Below are positions 1-5,781 of a stretch of 6,697 bases of DNA, piece by piece. The stretch is from Coprenecus sp964640305 (GTDB lineage: Bacteria; Bacteroidota; Bacteroidia; Bacteroidales; UBA932): NCBI GenBank assembly GCA_964640305.1, contig CAZXFF010000068.1:1-6697 (forward strand). Direction: 5' to 3'. The translations under genes and the position numbers were made by a program. The notes under the pieces were generated by a model, which saw nothing but the letters and a program-made list of their open reading frames with translations, was not told the DNA's origin and ran no database searches. Each line of letters opens with the position of its first letter. The first letter of the stretch is position 1.

Positions 1-2
1 AT

Positions 3-21
3 ACGGCCAAAAACCGGCCGT
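3..21. repeat. Short GC-rich hairpin
   Basis: ACGGCC (3-8) is the exact reverse complement of GGCCGT (16-21), with a 7-base loop. No T-run follows on either side, so it is a weak terminator candidate at best. It may end or precede a gene lying to the left of the window. Confidence 0.5.
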
Positions 22-41
22 TCAATATAAAACATTGTAAA

Positions 42-64
42 TCAGTAGATTACCTGTCTACTGA
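42..64. repeat. 8-bp inverted repeat
   Basis: TCAGTAGA (42-49) and TCTACTGA (57-64) are perfect reverse complements around the 7-base loop TTACCTG. A second, overlapping inverted pair is CTGTC (54-58) and GACAG (63-67), and CCTGTC recurs at 75-80. The density of short repeats just inside the putative IS end would fit transposase binding, but no function can be assigned from the sequence. Confidence 0.5.
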
Positions 65-130
65 CAGTTATTAACCTGTCCAACTTTTTTGGTACACCTC
101 AAACCTAACGTCCATGTCTTTTCCCATTTG

Positions 131-162
131 CTTGACAATCAGAGCATTGCGTATATGATGGC
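131..162 (+). repeat. Diverged direct repeat, copy A
   Basis: This copy starts with CTTGACAATCAG and matches copy B (374-405) at about 26 of 32 positions by eye. The first 12 bases are identical and an ATTGC and an ATATG block are also shared. CATTTG lies shortly upstream of both copies. No function is known to me. Confidence 0.55.
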
Positions 163-373
163 ATGTTGGGATGGGGTGTGCCGGATAGGATCTCAGTTTT
201 ACGAGGAGGGGCTAAAGGTGAAGGTTCCGAGCCTAAATGGGCTTTGCATAGGTGCGAATTGCTAACATGCTGTGTATAAGGAATATACAGAAGTGGCTTT
301 ATGCGAAGCATCGGCAAAATTGGGCAAAATATCGAGAATCAAGGGGAACCAACGTTCATTTGTTTTGCTGTAC

Positions 374-405
374 CTTGACAATCAGTGTATTGCTAATATG
401 GGGGC
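374..405 (+). repeat. Diverged direct repeat, copy B
   Basis: Second copy of the repeat at 131-162, in the same orientation and 243 bases away. It shares the 12-base block CTTGACAATCAG plus ATTGC and ATATG blocks. The divergence suggests an old duplication rather than a recent one. Confidence 0.55.
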
Positions 406-471
406 GTTAGGTCTGCGAATCAGAGCAGATACCAAGCTTTTGTTGGGAGACTGAATGGGGCCTTTGCTTTT

Positions 472-495
472 ATGTGTGGGTAAATGTGTGGGTAA
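472..495 (+). repeat. 12-bp tandem duplication (two copies)
   Basis: ATGTGTGGGTAA occurs twice without a gap, at 472-483 and 484-495. It lies just beyond the tRNA-Cys terminator, at the 3' side of the tRNA unit. It could be a recombinase or protein binding site, or simple replication slippage. The sequence does not decide. Confidence 0.8.
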
Positions 496-512
496 AAATT
501 TGACTTTCAAAC

Positions 513-546
513 AAAAATCCCCCTCAGAGTGCATCTGAGAGGGATT
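513..546 (-). terminator. Rho-independent terminator of tRNA-Cys
   Basis: On the minus strand the arms 546-534 and 528-516 form a 13-bp stem with a 5-base loop. The only non-Watson-Crick pair is a T-G wobble, which is stable only in the minus-strand transcript. A run of five T follows (517-513). It starts 4 bases after the tRNA discriminator base and so closes this transcript. Confidence 0.85.
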
Positions 547-550
547 CAAG

Positions 551-621
551 AGGTACCAAGCAGAATCGAACTGCTGTACACGGTTTTGCAGACCGTTGCC
601 TAACCACTCGGCCATGGTACC
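551..621 (-). tRNA. tRNA-Cys (anticodon GCA)
   Basis: The minus strand folds into a full cloverleaf. The 7-bp acceptor stem is GGTACCA with TGGTACC. The D arm contains GAGTGGTTAGG. A 5-bp anticodon stem ACGGT/ACCGT encloses the loop CTGCAAA, with anticodon GCA at 589-587. The T arm AGCAG/CTGCT encloses TTCGATT. The discriminator base is U (551), as expected for cysteine tRNAs. CCA is not encoded. The gene has its own promoter (634-664) and terminator (513-546), so it is a monocistronic unit downstream of the nadD-cutC gene on the same strand. Confidence 0.96.
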
Positions 622-633
622 GATTAGGGAATG

Positions 634-664
634 CAAAGATAGTATTAATTCGGGGTTTTGCAAA
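634..664 (-). promoter_or_regulatory. Bacteroidetes-type promoter of tRNA-Cys
   Basis: On the minus strand TTTG (664-661) is followed after exactly 19 bases by TATCTTTG (641-634), a full match to the Bacteroidetes -33 TTTG / -7 TAnnTTTG consensus. Transcription should start near 627, a few bases before the tRNA 5' end at 621. The -33 element sits just past the stop codon of the upstream gene. Confidence 0.8.
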
Positions 665-667
665 TTT

Positions 668-1942
668 TTATTTCAGGACATCCATTATTGCCCTTACCCT
701 TGCCTCCGTCGTTACAGGTCTGCTGTATTCGTCTATATGTACTGTCCCGCCCATGGAAACCTTCCCGTTCCTGAAAGCCATTCCGCTTTCAATGTTCTCC
801 CTGGCCGAGAAATGGAACTGCAGGATACCGGTTTCGTGCTGGATTCTTGCAATGTTCTTTTCGTTCACTCCGCAGCCGGCCATGATTGCAATCCTGCCTC
901 GGGCCTGGGTGTTCAGCTCACGCAGAAGGCGGATTCCCTTTTCGGCATCGGATTCCGCACCGGATGTCAGAATCCTGTTGCAGCCCAGTGAAATGATGTC
1001 TTCCAGTGCCTGCTTCGGATCCCTGCACACGTCGAATGCCCTGTGGAAAGTGACTGACAAGCCTTCAGATGCTTCCATCAGGCGTTCCATGGTCAGAATG
1101 TCCACATTCCCGTCCCTGTCCAGACATCCGAACACAACTCCGTCAGCACCGGCTTTTCTGGCTGCATTGATGTCGCAAAGCATGATTTCAATTTCTGTGT
1201 CCGAATACAGGAAATCCCCTCCGCGAGGGCGTATTATCACATGTAGCCTGGTGGTAGAAAGCAGCCTTCTTGCCACTGTTATGTCTCCTATGGAAGGGGT
1301 TGTGCCGCCTTCCGGAATAGCTGCGCACAATTCGACCCGGTCTGCACCTGCTGCCTGTGCAGCAATGCAGCTTTCCACCGAATTTGCGCATATCTCAAAC
1401 TGATAATTGTCCATAAATGTGTTTTGCCTTATTTCTGTTGATGATATGTTGAAGACCGGTGCATCCTGTATGTACCTTATGCCGGCTATGCCGGGAATTG
1501 ATATGTATTTCCTTAGAAAACCGGTGATATCATAACCCGGTCTCGGATATACCCATATTTCGTATTTGTGAATGATTTCGTCAGCCTTGTACCACCTTTC
1601 CAGGATTTCAAGGTTGTCGGCTCCCATCAGCAGAATGAAACGGGTATCCGGCTCGGTCCTGCTGAGATACTGCAGTGTGTTTATGGTATAGTTCGGACGT
1701 GGCATGCCGTATTCCACATCAGAGACGGATATTTTAGGGGAAATGCCGGCAAATGCCAGACGCACTTGTTCCAGCCTTGTTTCCGGATTTGCAAGACCAT
1801 TCTTGTCTTTGAGCGGATTCTGCGGGGAAGGGATGATTCTTACTTCATCTGTTTCAGGGAGTCCGGCCAGATATCCGGCTACAGACAGATGTCCGTAATG
1901 GACAGGGTTGAAAGAACCGAAATACAGTACGCAGGTCTTCAT
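668..1942 (-). CDS. nadD-cutC: NadD-CutC fusion: nicotinate-nucleotide adenylyltransferase domain joined to CutC-family domain
   Basis: Residues 1-176 are NadD, which joins nicotinate mononucleotide and ATP to give deamido-NAD and pyrophosphate in cytosolic NAD synthesis. Visible are GSFNPVHYGH near residues 9-18 (nucleotidyltransferase (H/T)xGH signature), SPQNPLKDK, MGADN, YPRPG and ISSTEIR (166-172, ATP-binding). Residues 177-424, 248 aa and the same length as E. coli CutC, form a complete CutC TIM barrel: RVELCAAIPEGG, RPRGGDF (238-244), TFHRAFD (298-304), LTSG (325-328), MAGCGV and DEYSR. CutC has been linked to copper homeostasis, but its biochemical role is unsettled. Odd point: the 20-25 residues that normally follow ISSTxIR in NadD (a segment around RYxxP..V) are absent, and only RQNTF lies between the motif and CutC Met177. 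The frame is open throughout. The ATG overlaps the gmk stop by 4 bp (ATGA), implying translational coupling. Internal initiation at Met177 could give free CutC. Domain calls are sure; retained NadD activity is uncertain. Confidence 0.93.
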   Translation of the reverse strand: MKTCVLYFGSFNPVHYGHLSVAGYLAGLPETDEVRIIPSPQNPLKDKNGLANPETRLEQVRLAFAGISPKISVSDVEYGMPRPNYTINTLQYLSRTEPDTRFILLMGADNLEILERWYKADEIIHKYEIWVYPRPGYDITGFLRKYISIPGIAGIRYIQDAPVFNISSTEIRQNTFMDNYQFEICANSVESCIAAQAAGADRVELCAAIPEGGTTPSIGDITVARRLLSTTRLHVIIRPRGGDFLYSDTEIEIMLCDINAARKAGADGVVFGCLDRDGNVDILTMERLMEASEGLSVTFHRAFDVCRDPKQALEDIISLGCNRILTSGAESDAEKGIRLLRELNTQARGRIAIMAGCGVNEKNIARIQHETGILQFHFSARENIESGMAFRNGKVSMGGTVHIDEYSRPVTTEARVRAIMDVLK

Positions 1943-2511
1943 CTGTTTCCGGCAATATTCTTTTCTATCAGGGCTTCAGCCTCGGACAGTGAATCTGAAA
2001 GGGTGTCATTGACAAGGACATAGTCGAAATACTTTTCGTATTCCAGTTCTTCGGCTGCCTTGGCAACTCTTTTTTCTATGGCTTCCGGGGAATCAGTGCC
2101 TCTGCCTTCCAGCCGGTGCCGTAGCTCTTCTACAGAAGGCGGTTTGATGAATACGGACAATGCTTCGTCACCGAAAAGCTTTTTAAGATTGACACCTCCT
2201 TTTACATCGATATCGAAGAGTATGACGTGGCCTTTTGCCCATATCCTTTCAACCTCACTGCGAAGGGTGCCGTAAAATGATCCCGGGTATACTTCTTCGT
2301 ATTCAACGAACTCTCCTTTTTCTATCATCTTCCGGAACTCTTCTACCGTAAAGAAATAGTATTCACGGCCATGCTGCTCCTGTCCTCTCGGTTGTCTGGA
2401 TGTTGCTGAAACCGAGAACTCCAGGAACGGATATTTATTGAGCAGATGTCCGACTATCGTGCTTTTGCCGGCCCCTGAGGGGGCAGAAAATATGATAACC
2501 TTTTTGTCCAT
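1939..2511 (-). CDS. gmk: Guanylate kinase
   Basis: Gmk phosphorylates GMP (and dGMP) to the diphosphate with ATP, an essential cytosolic step of guanine nucleotide synthesis. The 190-residue product has the P-loop APSGAGKST (10-18), the GMP-binding segment SATSRQPR (35-42) with HGREYYF, EYEEVYPGSFYGT (70-82), FDIDVKGG (99-106) and the lid motif RLEGRGTD (133-140). This is the usual length. I chose the ATG at 2511 because MDKKVIIFSAP matches the family's N-terminus and because a TATTTTTG -7 box at 2538-2531 would place the transcript start at about 2525. An in-frame ATG at 2526 (5 residues longer) and a TTG at 2553 are alternatives. It is first in an operon with nadD-cutC, overlapping it by 4 bp, and divergent from fba. 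Confidence 0.95.
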   Translation of the reverse strand: MDKKVIIFSAPSGAGKSTIVGHLLNKYPFLEFSVSATSRQPRGQEQHGREYYFFTVEEFRKMIEKGEFVEYEEVYPGSFYGTLRSEVERIWAKGHVILFDIDVKGGVNLKKLFGDEALSVFIKPPSVEELRHRLEGRGTDSPEAIEKRVAKAAEELEYEKYFDYVLVNDTLSDSLSEAEALIEKNIAGNR

Positions 2512-2517
2512 GTCTCG

Positions 2518-2548
2518 TTTGTTCATGTCACAAAAATATTTAAATTTG
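2518..2548 (+). promoter_or_regulatory. Bacteroidetes-type promoter of fba
   Basis: TTTG (2518-2521), 19 bases, then TAAATTTG (2541-2548) matches the -33/-7 consensus fully. The transcript would start near 2555, giving a leader of about 20 bases before the ATG at 2576. The -33 element lies in the leader region of the divergent gmk gene, so the two promoters overlap. Confidence 0.75.
2531..2538 (-). promoter_or_regulatory. Probable -7 box of gmk
   Basis: The minus strand reads TATTTTTG, a full TAnnTTTG match, 20 bases before the chosen gmk ATG. The -33 position (2561-2558) reads TAAG rather than TTTG, so this is a weaker assignment than the fba promoter. It lies between the -33 and -7 elements of the fba promoter, so binding at one could block the other. 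Confidence 0.4.
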
Positions 2549-2575
2549 CACAATATACTTAAAATATTTTCTATT

Positions 2576-3538
2576 ATGGTATCTTACAAAGATTTAGGTC
2601 TTGTGAACTCAAGGGAGTTGTTCAAGAAGGCTGTGGCAGGCGGATATGCAATACCTGCATTCAATTTCAACAATATGGAGCAGATGCAGGCTATCATCCA
2701 GGCATGTGTTGAAACCAAATCACCTGTAATTCTGCAGGTTTCAAGCGGTGCCAGGAAATATGCCAATCAGACTATATTAAGATATATGGCCCAGGGAGCG
2801 GTACAGTATGCAAAGGAACTGGGTTGCGAAATCCCCATTGTCCTCCATCTGGACCATGGCGATTCATTTGAACTCTGCAAATCATGTATCGAATACGGAT
2901 TCTCCTCAGTCATGATTGACGGTTCATCCAAATCATATGATGAGAACGTGGAACTTACAGCCAAAGTAGTGGAATATGCCCATAAATATGATGTTACCGT
3001 AGAAGGGGAACTTGGAGTCCTCGCAGGTGTGGAAGATGAAGTCTCTGCGGAGGAACATACATATACACGTCCGGAAGAAGTACAGGACTTCGTAAGCAAG
3101 ACCGGCGTTGATTCCCTCGCAATATCCATAGGTACGTCCCATGGTGCATATAAGTTCAAACCAGGACAGAAGCCGGAAATCCGTCTTGATATTCTGCATG
3201 AGATAGAAAAGCGTATTCCCGGATTCCCTATAGTCCTGCATGGGTCTTCATCCGTTCCCCAGGACATTGTTGCGGAAATCAACCATTATGGCGGCAGGCT
3301 TAAAGATTCCATCGGTATACCCGAAGACCAGCTCCGTGAAGCCGCCAAATCCGCTGTATGCAAGATCAACATCGACAGCGACGGACGCCTTGCAATGACA
3401 GCTGCTATCAGAAAGGTATTTGTAGAGCATCCTGAAGAATTCGATCCCAGAAAATATCTAGGCCCTGCCAGAGAAAAACTGAAGAACCTTTACATACATA
3501 AAGTGGTGAATGTATTGGGAAGCAACGATAAGATGTAA
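2576..3538 (+). CDS. fba: Class II fructose-1,6-bisphosphate aldolase
   Basis: This zinc-dependent aldolase splits fructose 1,6-bisphosphate into glyceraldehyde 3-phosphate and dihydroxyacetone phosphate, and works in reverse in gluconeogenesis, in the cytosol. The 320-residue product shows HLDHG (91-95) with catalytic Asp93 and zinc ligand His94, VEGELG (142-147), GTSHGAYK (186-193) with His189, and VLHGSSS (220-226) with His222; these three histidines are the expected metal ligands. NIDSD (265-269) is the phosphate-binding region. The start at 2576 was chosen because the protein begins at the family's usual MVSYKDLGLVNS. An upstream in-frame extension runs through gmk antisense sequence and lies before the promoter at 2518-2548. 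The gene is probably monocistronic, as a 10-bp hairpin follows its stop. Tagatose-bisphosphate or related aldolase activity cannot be fully excluded. Confidence 0.95.
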   Translation: MVSYKDLGLVNSRELFKKAVAGGYAIPAFNFNNMEQMQAIIQACVETKSPVILQVSSGARKYANQTILRYMAQGAVQYAKELGCEIPIVLHLDHGDSFELCKSCIEYGFSSVMIDGSSKSYDENVELTAKVVEYAHKYDVTVEGELGVLAGVEDEVSAEEHTYTRPEEVQDFVSKTGVDSLAISIGTSHGAYKFKPGQKPEIRLDILHEIEKRIPGFPIVLHGSSSVPQDIVAEINHYGGRLKDSIGIPEDQLREAAKSAVCKINIDSDGRLAMTAAIRKVFVEHPEEFDPRKYLGPAREKLKNLYIHKVVNVLGSNDKM

Positions 3539-3549
3539 TTTCCTGTCAC

Positions 3550-3582
3550 AAAGTTTTCCAGTCGCCATTTAAGGAAAACTTT
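3550..3582. repeat. Perfect 10-bp inverted repeat downstream of fba
   Basis: AAAGTTTTCC (3550-3559) and GGAAAACTTT (3573-3582) are exact reverse complements with a 13-base loop. It starts 11 bases after the fba stop. No T-run follows on the plus strand, so it is not a canonical intrinsic terminator. It may stabilise the fba mRNA 3' end, or act as an operator about 40 bases before the lipoprotein gene. Confidence 0.6.
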
Positions 3583-3623
3583 CAGAAAGAAATTAATTAA
3601 CAATTTATTTATTTATTAAACGT

Positions 3624-4193
3624 ATGAAAACTAATATTTTAACCATTTTGGCCGCTACTTTGGCCGTGATTTTCGCAGCAACTTCATGCGGTGGACAGAA
3701 ACAGACTCTTGCGGGCAAGACAGAAATTATCCAGCCGTTCAATACACCTGCAGACATGAGTGATGCAGACTTCTTCAGGGCAACAGCTTCAGGCTCCAGC
3801 CCCGATCAGGAGATGGCAAGGACCATTGCAGATCTCAACGCCCGTACTCAGCTCGGTACACAGATCACATCTACCATAAAAGCCGTTACCGAAAGATATA
3901 TGAACCAGGTGAACATTGCCAACAAGGCGGAATTTGCACAGAAAGTCGAGCAGAATGTGAGACTGGTAGTAAATCAGGAACTTCAGGGTGCTGTCATAAA
4001 AGGGACCAAACTGTATCAGAACCCTGACGGCAGCTATGAATTCTGGATCAATATCGAAATGCCCAAGGCATCTCTGATTGAAAGTGTTGAGGAATCAATT
4101 ACCAAAGACGAGAAACTCGCTCTGGATTTCAATCAGCACCTTTTCCGCAAGACATTCGAAGAAGAAATGGCGAACTTCGAGAAAAACCGTTAA
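3624..4193 (+). CDS. Putative LPP20-like lipoprotein
   Basis: The 189-residue protein has a lysine at residue 2, a hydrophobic stretch (4-20) and a lipobox ATSC with the lipidated cysteine at residue 22, so it should be anchored in the envelope after cleavage by signal peptidase II. The residues after Cys (GGQKQT) lack the acidic cluster typical of surface-exposed Bacteroidetes lipoproteins, which suggests a periplasm-facing anchor. The middle (about 62-125), including ARTIADLNARTQLGTQI and a TERYMNQ segment, is helical and rich in Ala, Gln and Asn. It recalls the repeated-helix pattern of LPP20-type lipoproteins, followed by a short strand pattern NPDGSYEFWINIEM. No catalytic motif is seen. 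A hairpin separates it from the next gene on the same strand. The LPP20 link is from pattern only; the function is unknown. Confidence 0.75.
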   Translation: MKTNILTILAATLAVIFAATSCGGQKQTLAGKTEIIQPFNTPADMSDADFFRATASGSSPDQEMARTIADLNARTQLGTQITSTIKAVTERYMNQVNIANKAEFAQKVEQNVRLVVNQELQGAVIKGTKLYQNPDGSYEFWINIEMPKASLIESVEESITKDEKLALDFNQHLFRKTFEEEMANFEKNR

Positions 4194-4213
4194 AATTTGA
4201 TTTGTTGAATATG

Positions 4214-4247
4214 AAGCTCCCCCCTTGCGCAAGTTTGGAGGGAGCTT
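4214..4247 (+). terminator. Hairpin between lipoprotein and transglutaminase-like genes, possible terminator
   Basis: AAGCTCCCCCC (4214-4224) pairs with GGAGGGAGCTT (4237-4247), 11 positions with one C-A mismatch on the plus strand (a G-T wobble on the minus strand). The loop holds the palindrome TTGCGCAA. Only three T occur at the 3' edge (4246-4248), so termination may be partial. It lies 20 bases after the lipoprotein stop and about 36 before the next start. Confidence 0.6.
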
Positions 4248-4283
4248 TATGTTGAAAATTGAACAATATAAATAATAGGTATC

Positions 4284-5726
4284 ATGAAAAAAACAGCGAT
4301 AATCTTTATGGTCCTGCTGTTTGCCTTGCCAGTATATTCACAGCAAGATGAATCATTTTCGGATTTCTACAGGCAGAGAATGAAGGAAATGAAGGACTGG
4401 AGGGCAAAAGCAAATGCCGAGTTTTCGGAATATCTTGCTTCCGCATGGGAAGAATTCCTTGTCCAGCGCGGTAAGAAGGACCCTATAGGACCTGTGCCTG
4501 ACAAGCCTACGTTTTACGACCTTTCAGAATCAGGAAGCCAGCCTGCGATGCACGGAATCCCGTCAGCAGGAGAGATGCCGCTGTATTCACCTGTCATGGT
4601 ACCCGCCATTTCCGCACAATATTCAGGCGGGGATGATGTCAGTGTAGATTTCTTCGGGGTAAAGGAAATGATACCTTTCGACAAAAGCATGAAACTGCCC
4701 CGTGTGCAGGCCGAGGAAAAAGCTGTATCGGAGGGGTGGAAGTACCTGTCAGCCTCCACATTCATGCCTACAGTCGAGGCATTGGAGGAGATAAGGGACA
4801 GGTATTCATTGAGCGACTGGGCATTATATACTGCAATAAAGAAATTCACTGATGCCGTATACATTGAAGAGTATATAAACGAGAAAATTCTTACCCAGAT
4901 GTTCCTGCTCTGTCAGATGAAATATAAGGTAAGAGTAGGGGTTTCCGGGAATGAGTTGATAATCCTTTTGCCGTTCACTACCCCAATATATCAGGTTTCG
5001 TACATCTCGGACGGTGATGACGACTATTATATTTACAGTTATTCAAGGCTCAACAGCCAAACTCCTCTCTACACATTTTCCGATGACTTTTCCCAGTCTG
5101 ACCGTAAATTCGATCTCGTCATAGACAAGCAGATTACAGTCTCGTCGGCTTTCTATCAGGACAAGATGCAGCCACGTTTCTCAGAGGCCATGGGAGTGTC
5201 TTTTTCGGTACCCATAAACCTTCCGTGCGTCAAATTCTATCTCGACTATCCACAGTCAGACCTTGTCACTTACCATAAATCTGCGGTAGATACCGAATTG
5301 GAGAATCACGTATTCAAGACGATAAGGTATGAAGTCCTTAAGAACGAGATGGGGCCAAAGGAAGCTGTTGCATACGTGATGAAGCTGATTCAAAGAGGCT
5401 TTGATTACAAGACAGACATGGAAATGTTCGGGCGTTCAAAACCTTTGTTTATTGAAGAGTCTTTCTATTACGGGGCCAACAACTGTAAGGACAGGGTTCT
5501 GCTCCTTTCATGGATTGTAAAGGATCTGTTCGGTCTCGACGTAGTTATGCTTTGTTATGAAGGTCATGTTGCATGCGGCATAGAATTCCCTGAAAAGGTA
5601 GCAGGCGACAGTTTCTCATTCAACGGCAAAACCTATGTAATGTGCGATCCCACATATATAGGGGCACCGATAGGAGCCACCATGCCCCAATTCCGCAATG
5701 TGTCTCCTTCCATTGTACAGTTATAG
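4284..5726 (+). CDS. Secreted protein with C-terminal transglutaminase-like domain
   Basis: The 480-residue product begins with a clear Sec signal peptide, MKKTAIIFMVLLFALPVYS, with likely cleavage before QQ near residue 20, so it is probably periplasmic or exported. The mature N-terminus (about 24-62) is a charged, aromatic helical segment, including KDWRAKANAEFSEYLASAWE, followed by a Pro-rich linker. The middle (about 100-370) has no motif I recognise. The C-terminal ~110 residues carry a transglutaminase/papain-like arrangement: NNCKDR with Cys401, GHVACG with His428 and CDPTYIGA with Asp455, evenly spaced by 27. In this superfamily the triad serves peptide cleavage, amide transfer or peptidoglycan-related reactions; the substrate here is unknown. 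The complete triad argues for an active enzyme. It follows the lipoprotein gene on the same strand and may share its role. I have no specific gene name. Confidence 0.8.
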   Translation: MKKTAIIFMVLLFALPVYSQQDESFSDFYRQRMKEMKDWRAKANAEFSEYLASAWEEFLVQRGKKDPIGPVPDKPTFYDLSESGSQPAMHGIPSAGEMPLYSPVMVPAISAQYSGGDDVSVDFFGVKEMIPFDKSMKLPRVQAEEKAVSEGWKYLSASTFMPTVEALEEIRDRYSLSDWALYTAIKKFTDAVYIEEYINEKILTQMFLLCQMKYKVRVGVSGNELIILLPFTTPIYQVSYISDGDDDYYIYSYSRLNSQTPLYTFSDDFSQSDRKFDLVIDKQITVSSAFYQDKMQPRFSEAMGVSFSVPINLPCVKFYLDYPQSDLVTYHKSAVDTELENHVFKTIRYEVLKNEMGPKEAVAYVMKLIQRGFDYKTDMEMFGRSKPLFIEESFYYGANNCKDRVLLLSWIVKDLFGLDVVMLCYEGHVACGIEFPEKVAGDSFSFNGKTYVMCDPTYIGAPIGATMPQFRNVSPSIVQL

Positions 5727-5758
5727 CCGTATCAGCCCGGCATTGTGGGCAGTGACAT

Positions 5759-5776
5759 GCAGGTGAGATTGCCTGC
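5759..5776 (+). terminator. Weak hairpin after the transglutaminase-like gene
   Basis: GCAGG (5759-5763) pairs with CCTGC (5772-5776) around an 8-base loop, 33 bases after the stop codon. Only TT follows, so this is a poor intrinsic terminator, but it is the only candidate in the 127-base gap before grpE. Confidence 0.25.
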
Positions 5777-5781
5777 TTGAC

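Larger units (their letters stand above)
1..101. mobile_element. Possible end of an IS3/IS150-like insertion sequence (partial, runs off left edge)
   Basis: Read on the minus strand from 101, the sequence begins TGAGGTGTACC, then an A-run and AGTTGGACAG, a pattern like the terminal inverted repeats of IS150-group IS3 elements as I remember them. The terminal CA at 100-101 (TG on the other strand) fits the usual IS3-family ends. Inside lie two hairpins (3-21 and 42-64). On the minus strand an ATG at 35 opens a frame of 11 codons to the window edge, too short to identify. No transposase is visible and the other end is outside the window, so this rests on resemblance only. It could equally be ordinary spacer. 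Confidence 0.3.
102..512. other. Intergenic region without a supported gene
   Basis: About 400 bases carry no convincing gene. The open frames here are short, lack a plausible start context and resemble no family I recognise. A minus-strand frame from 214 to a stop at 71 has no good start. What can be seen is a pair of diverged 32-base direct repeats (131-162 and 374-405), a 12-bp tandem duplication (472-495), and an 8-bp inverted pair, ACCTAACG at 103-110 and CGTTAGGT at 405-412. The stretch may be a decayed mobile-element flank, but that is inference. Confidence 0.6.

Noticed and set aside
100..107. TAGGTTTG on the minus strand as a -7 promoter box
   Set aside because: There is no TTTG at the matching -33 position, and an isolated 6-base match is expected by chance.
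105..317. 70-codon minus-strand open frame
   Set aside because: No plausible start context or recognisable family, Pro/Ser/His-rich composition, and it crosses the diverged repeat.
272..454. 60-codon plus-strand open frame
   Set aside because: Does not begin at an ATG with a promoter or ribosome site, spans repeat copy B, and has no family resemblance.
382..663. 93-codon minus-strand open frame
   Set aside because: It runs through the tRNA-Cys gene and its terminator, so it cannot be a real coding region.
753..1403. 216-codon plus-strand open frame opposite the CutC domain
   Set aside because: Shadow of the well-supported CutC coding sequence; Ser/Arg-rich with no family pattern.
1400..1430. 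A frameshift splitting nadD and cutC
   Set aside because: The frame is continuous and both domains are intact on either side. Only five residues separate them, leaving no room for a frameshifted NadD tail.
2438..2575. N-terminal extension of fba upstream of 2576
   Set aside because: The extension is the antisense of gmk, lies before the fba promoter, and does not resemble the aldolase family.
2767..3282. 171-codon minus-strand open frame inside fba
   Set aside because: Antisense shadow of the conserved aldolase core; no motif and no promoter.
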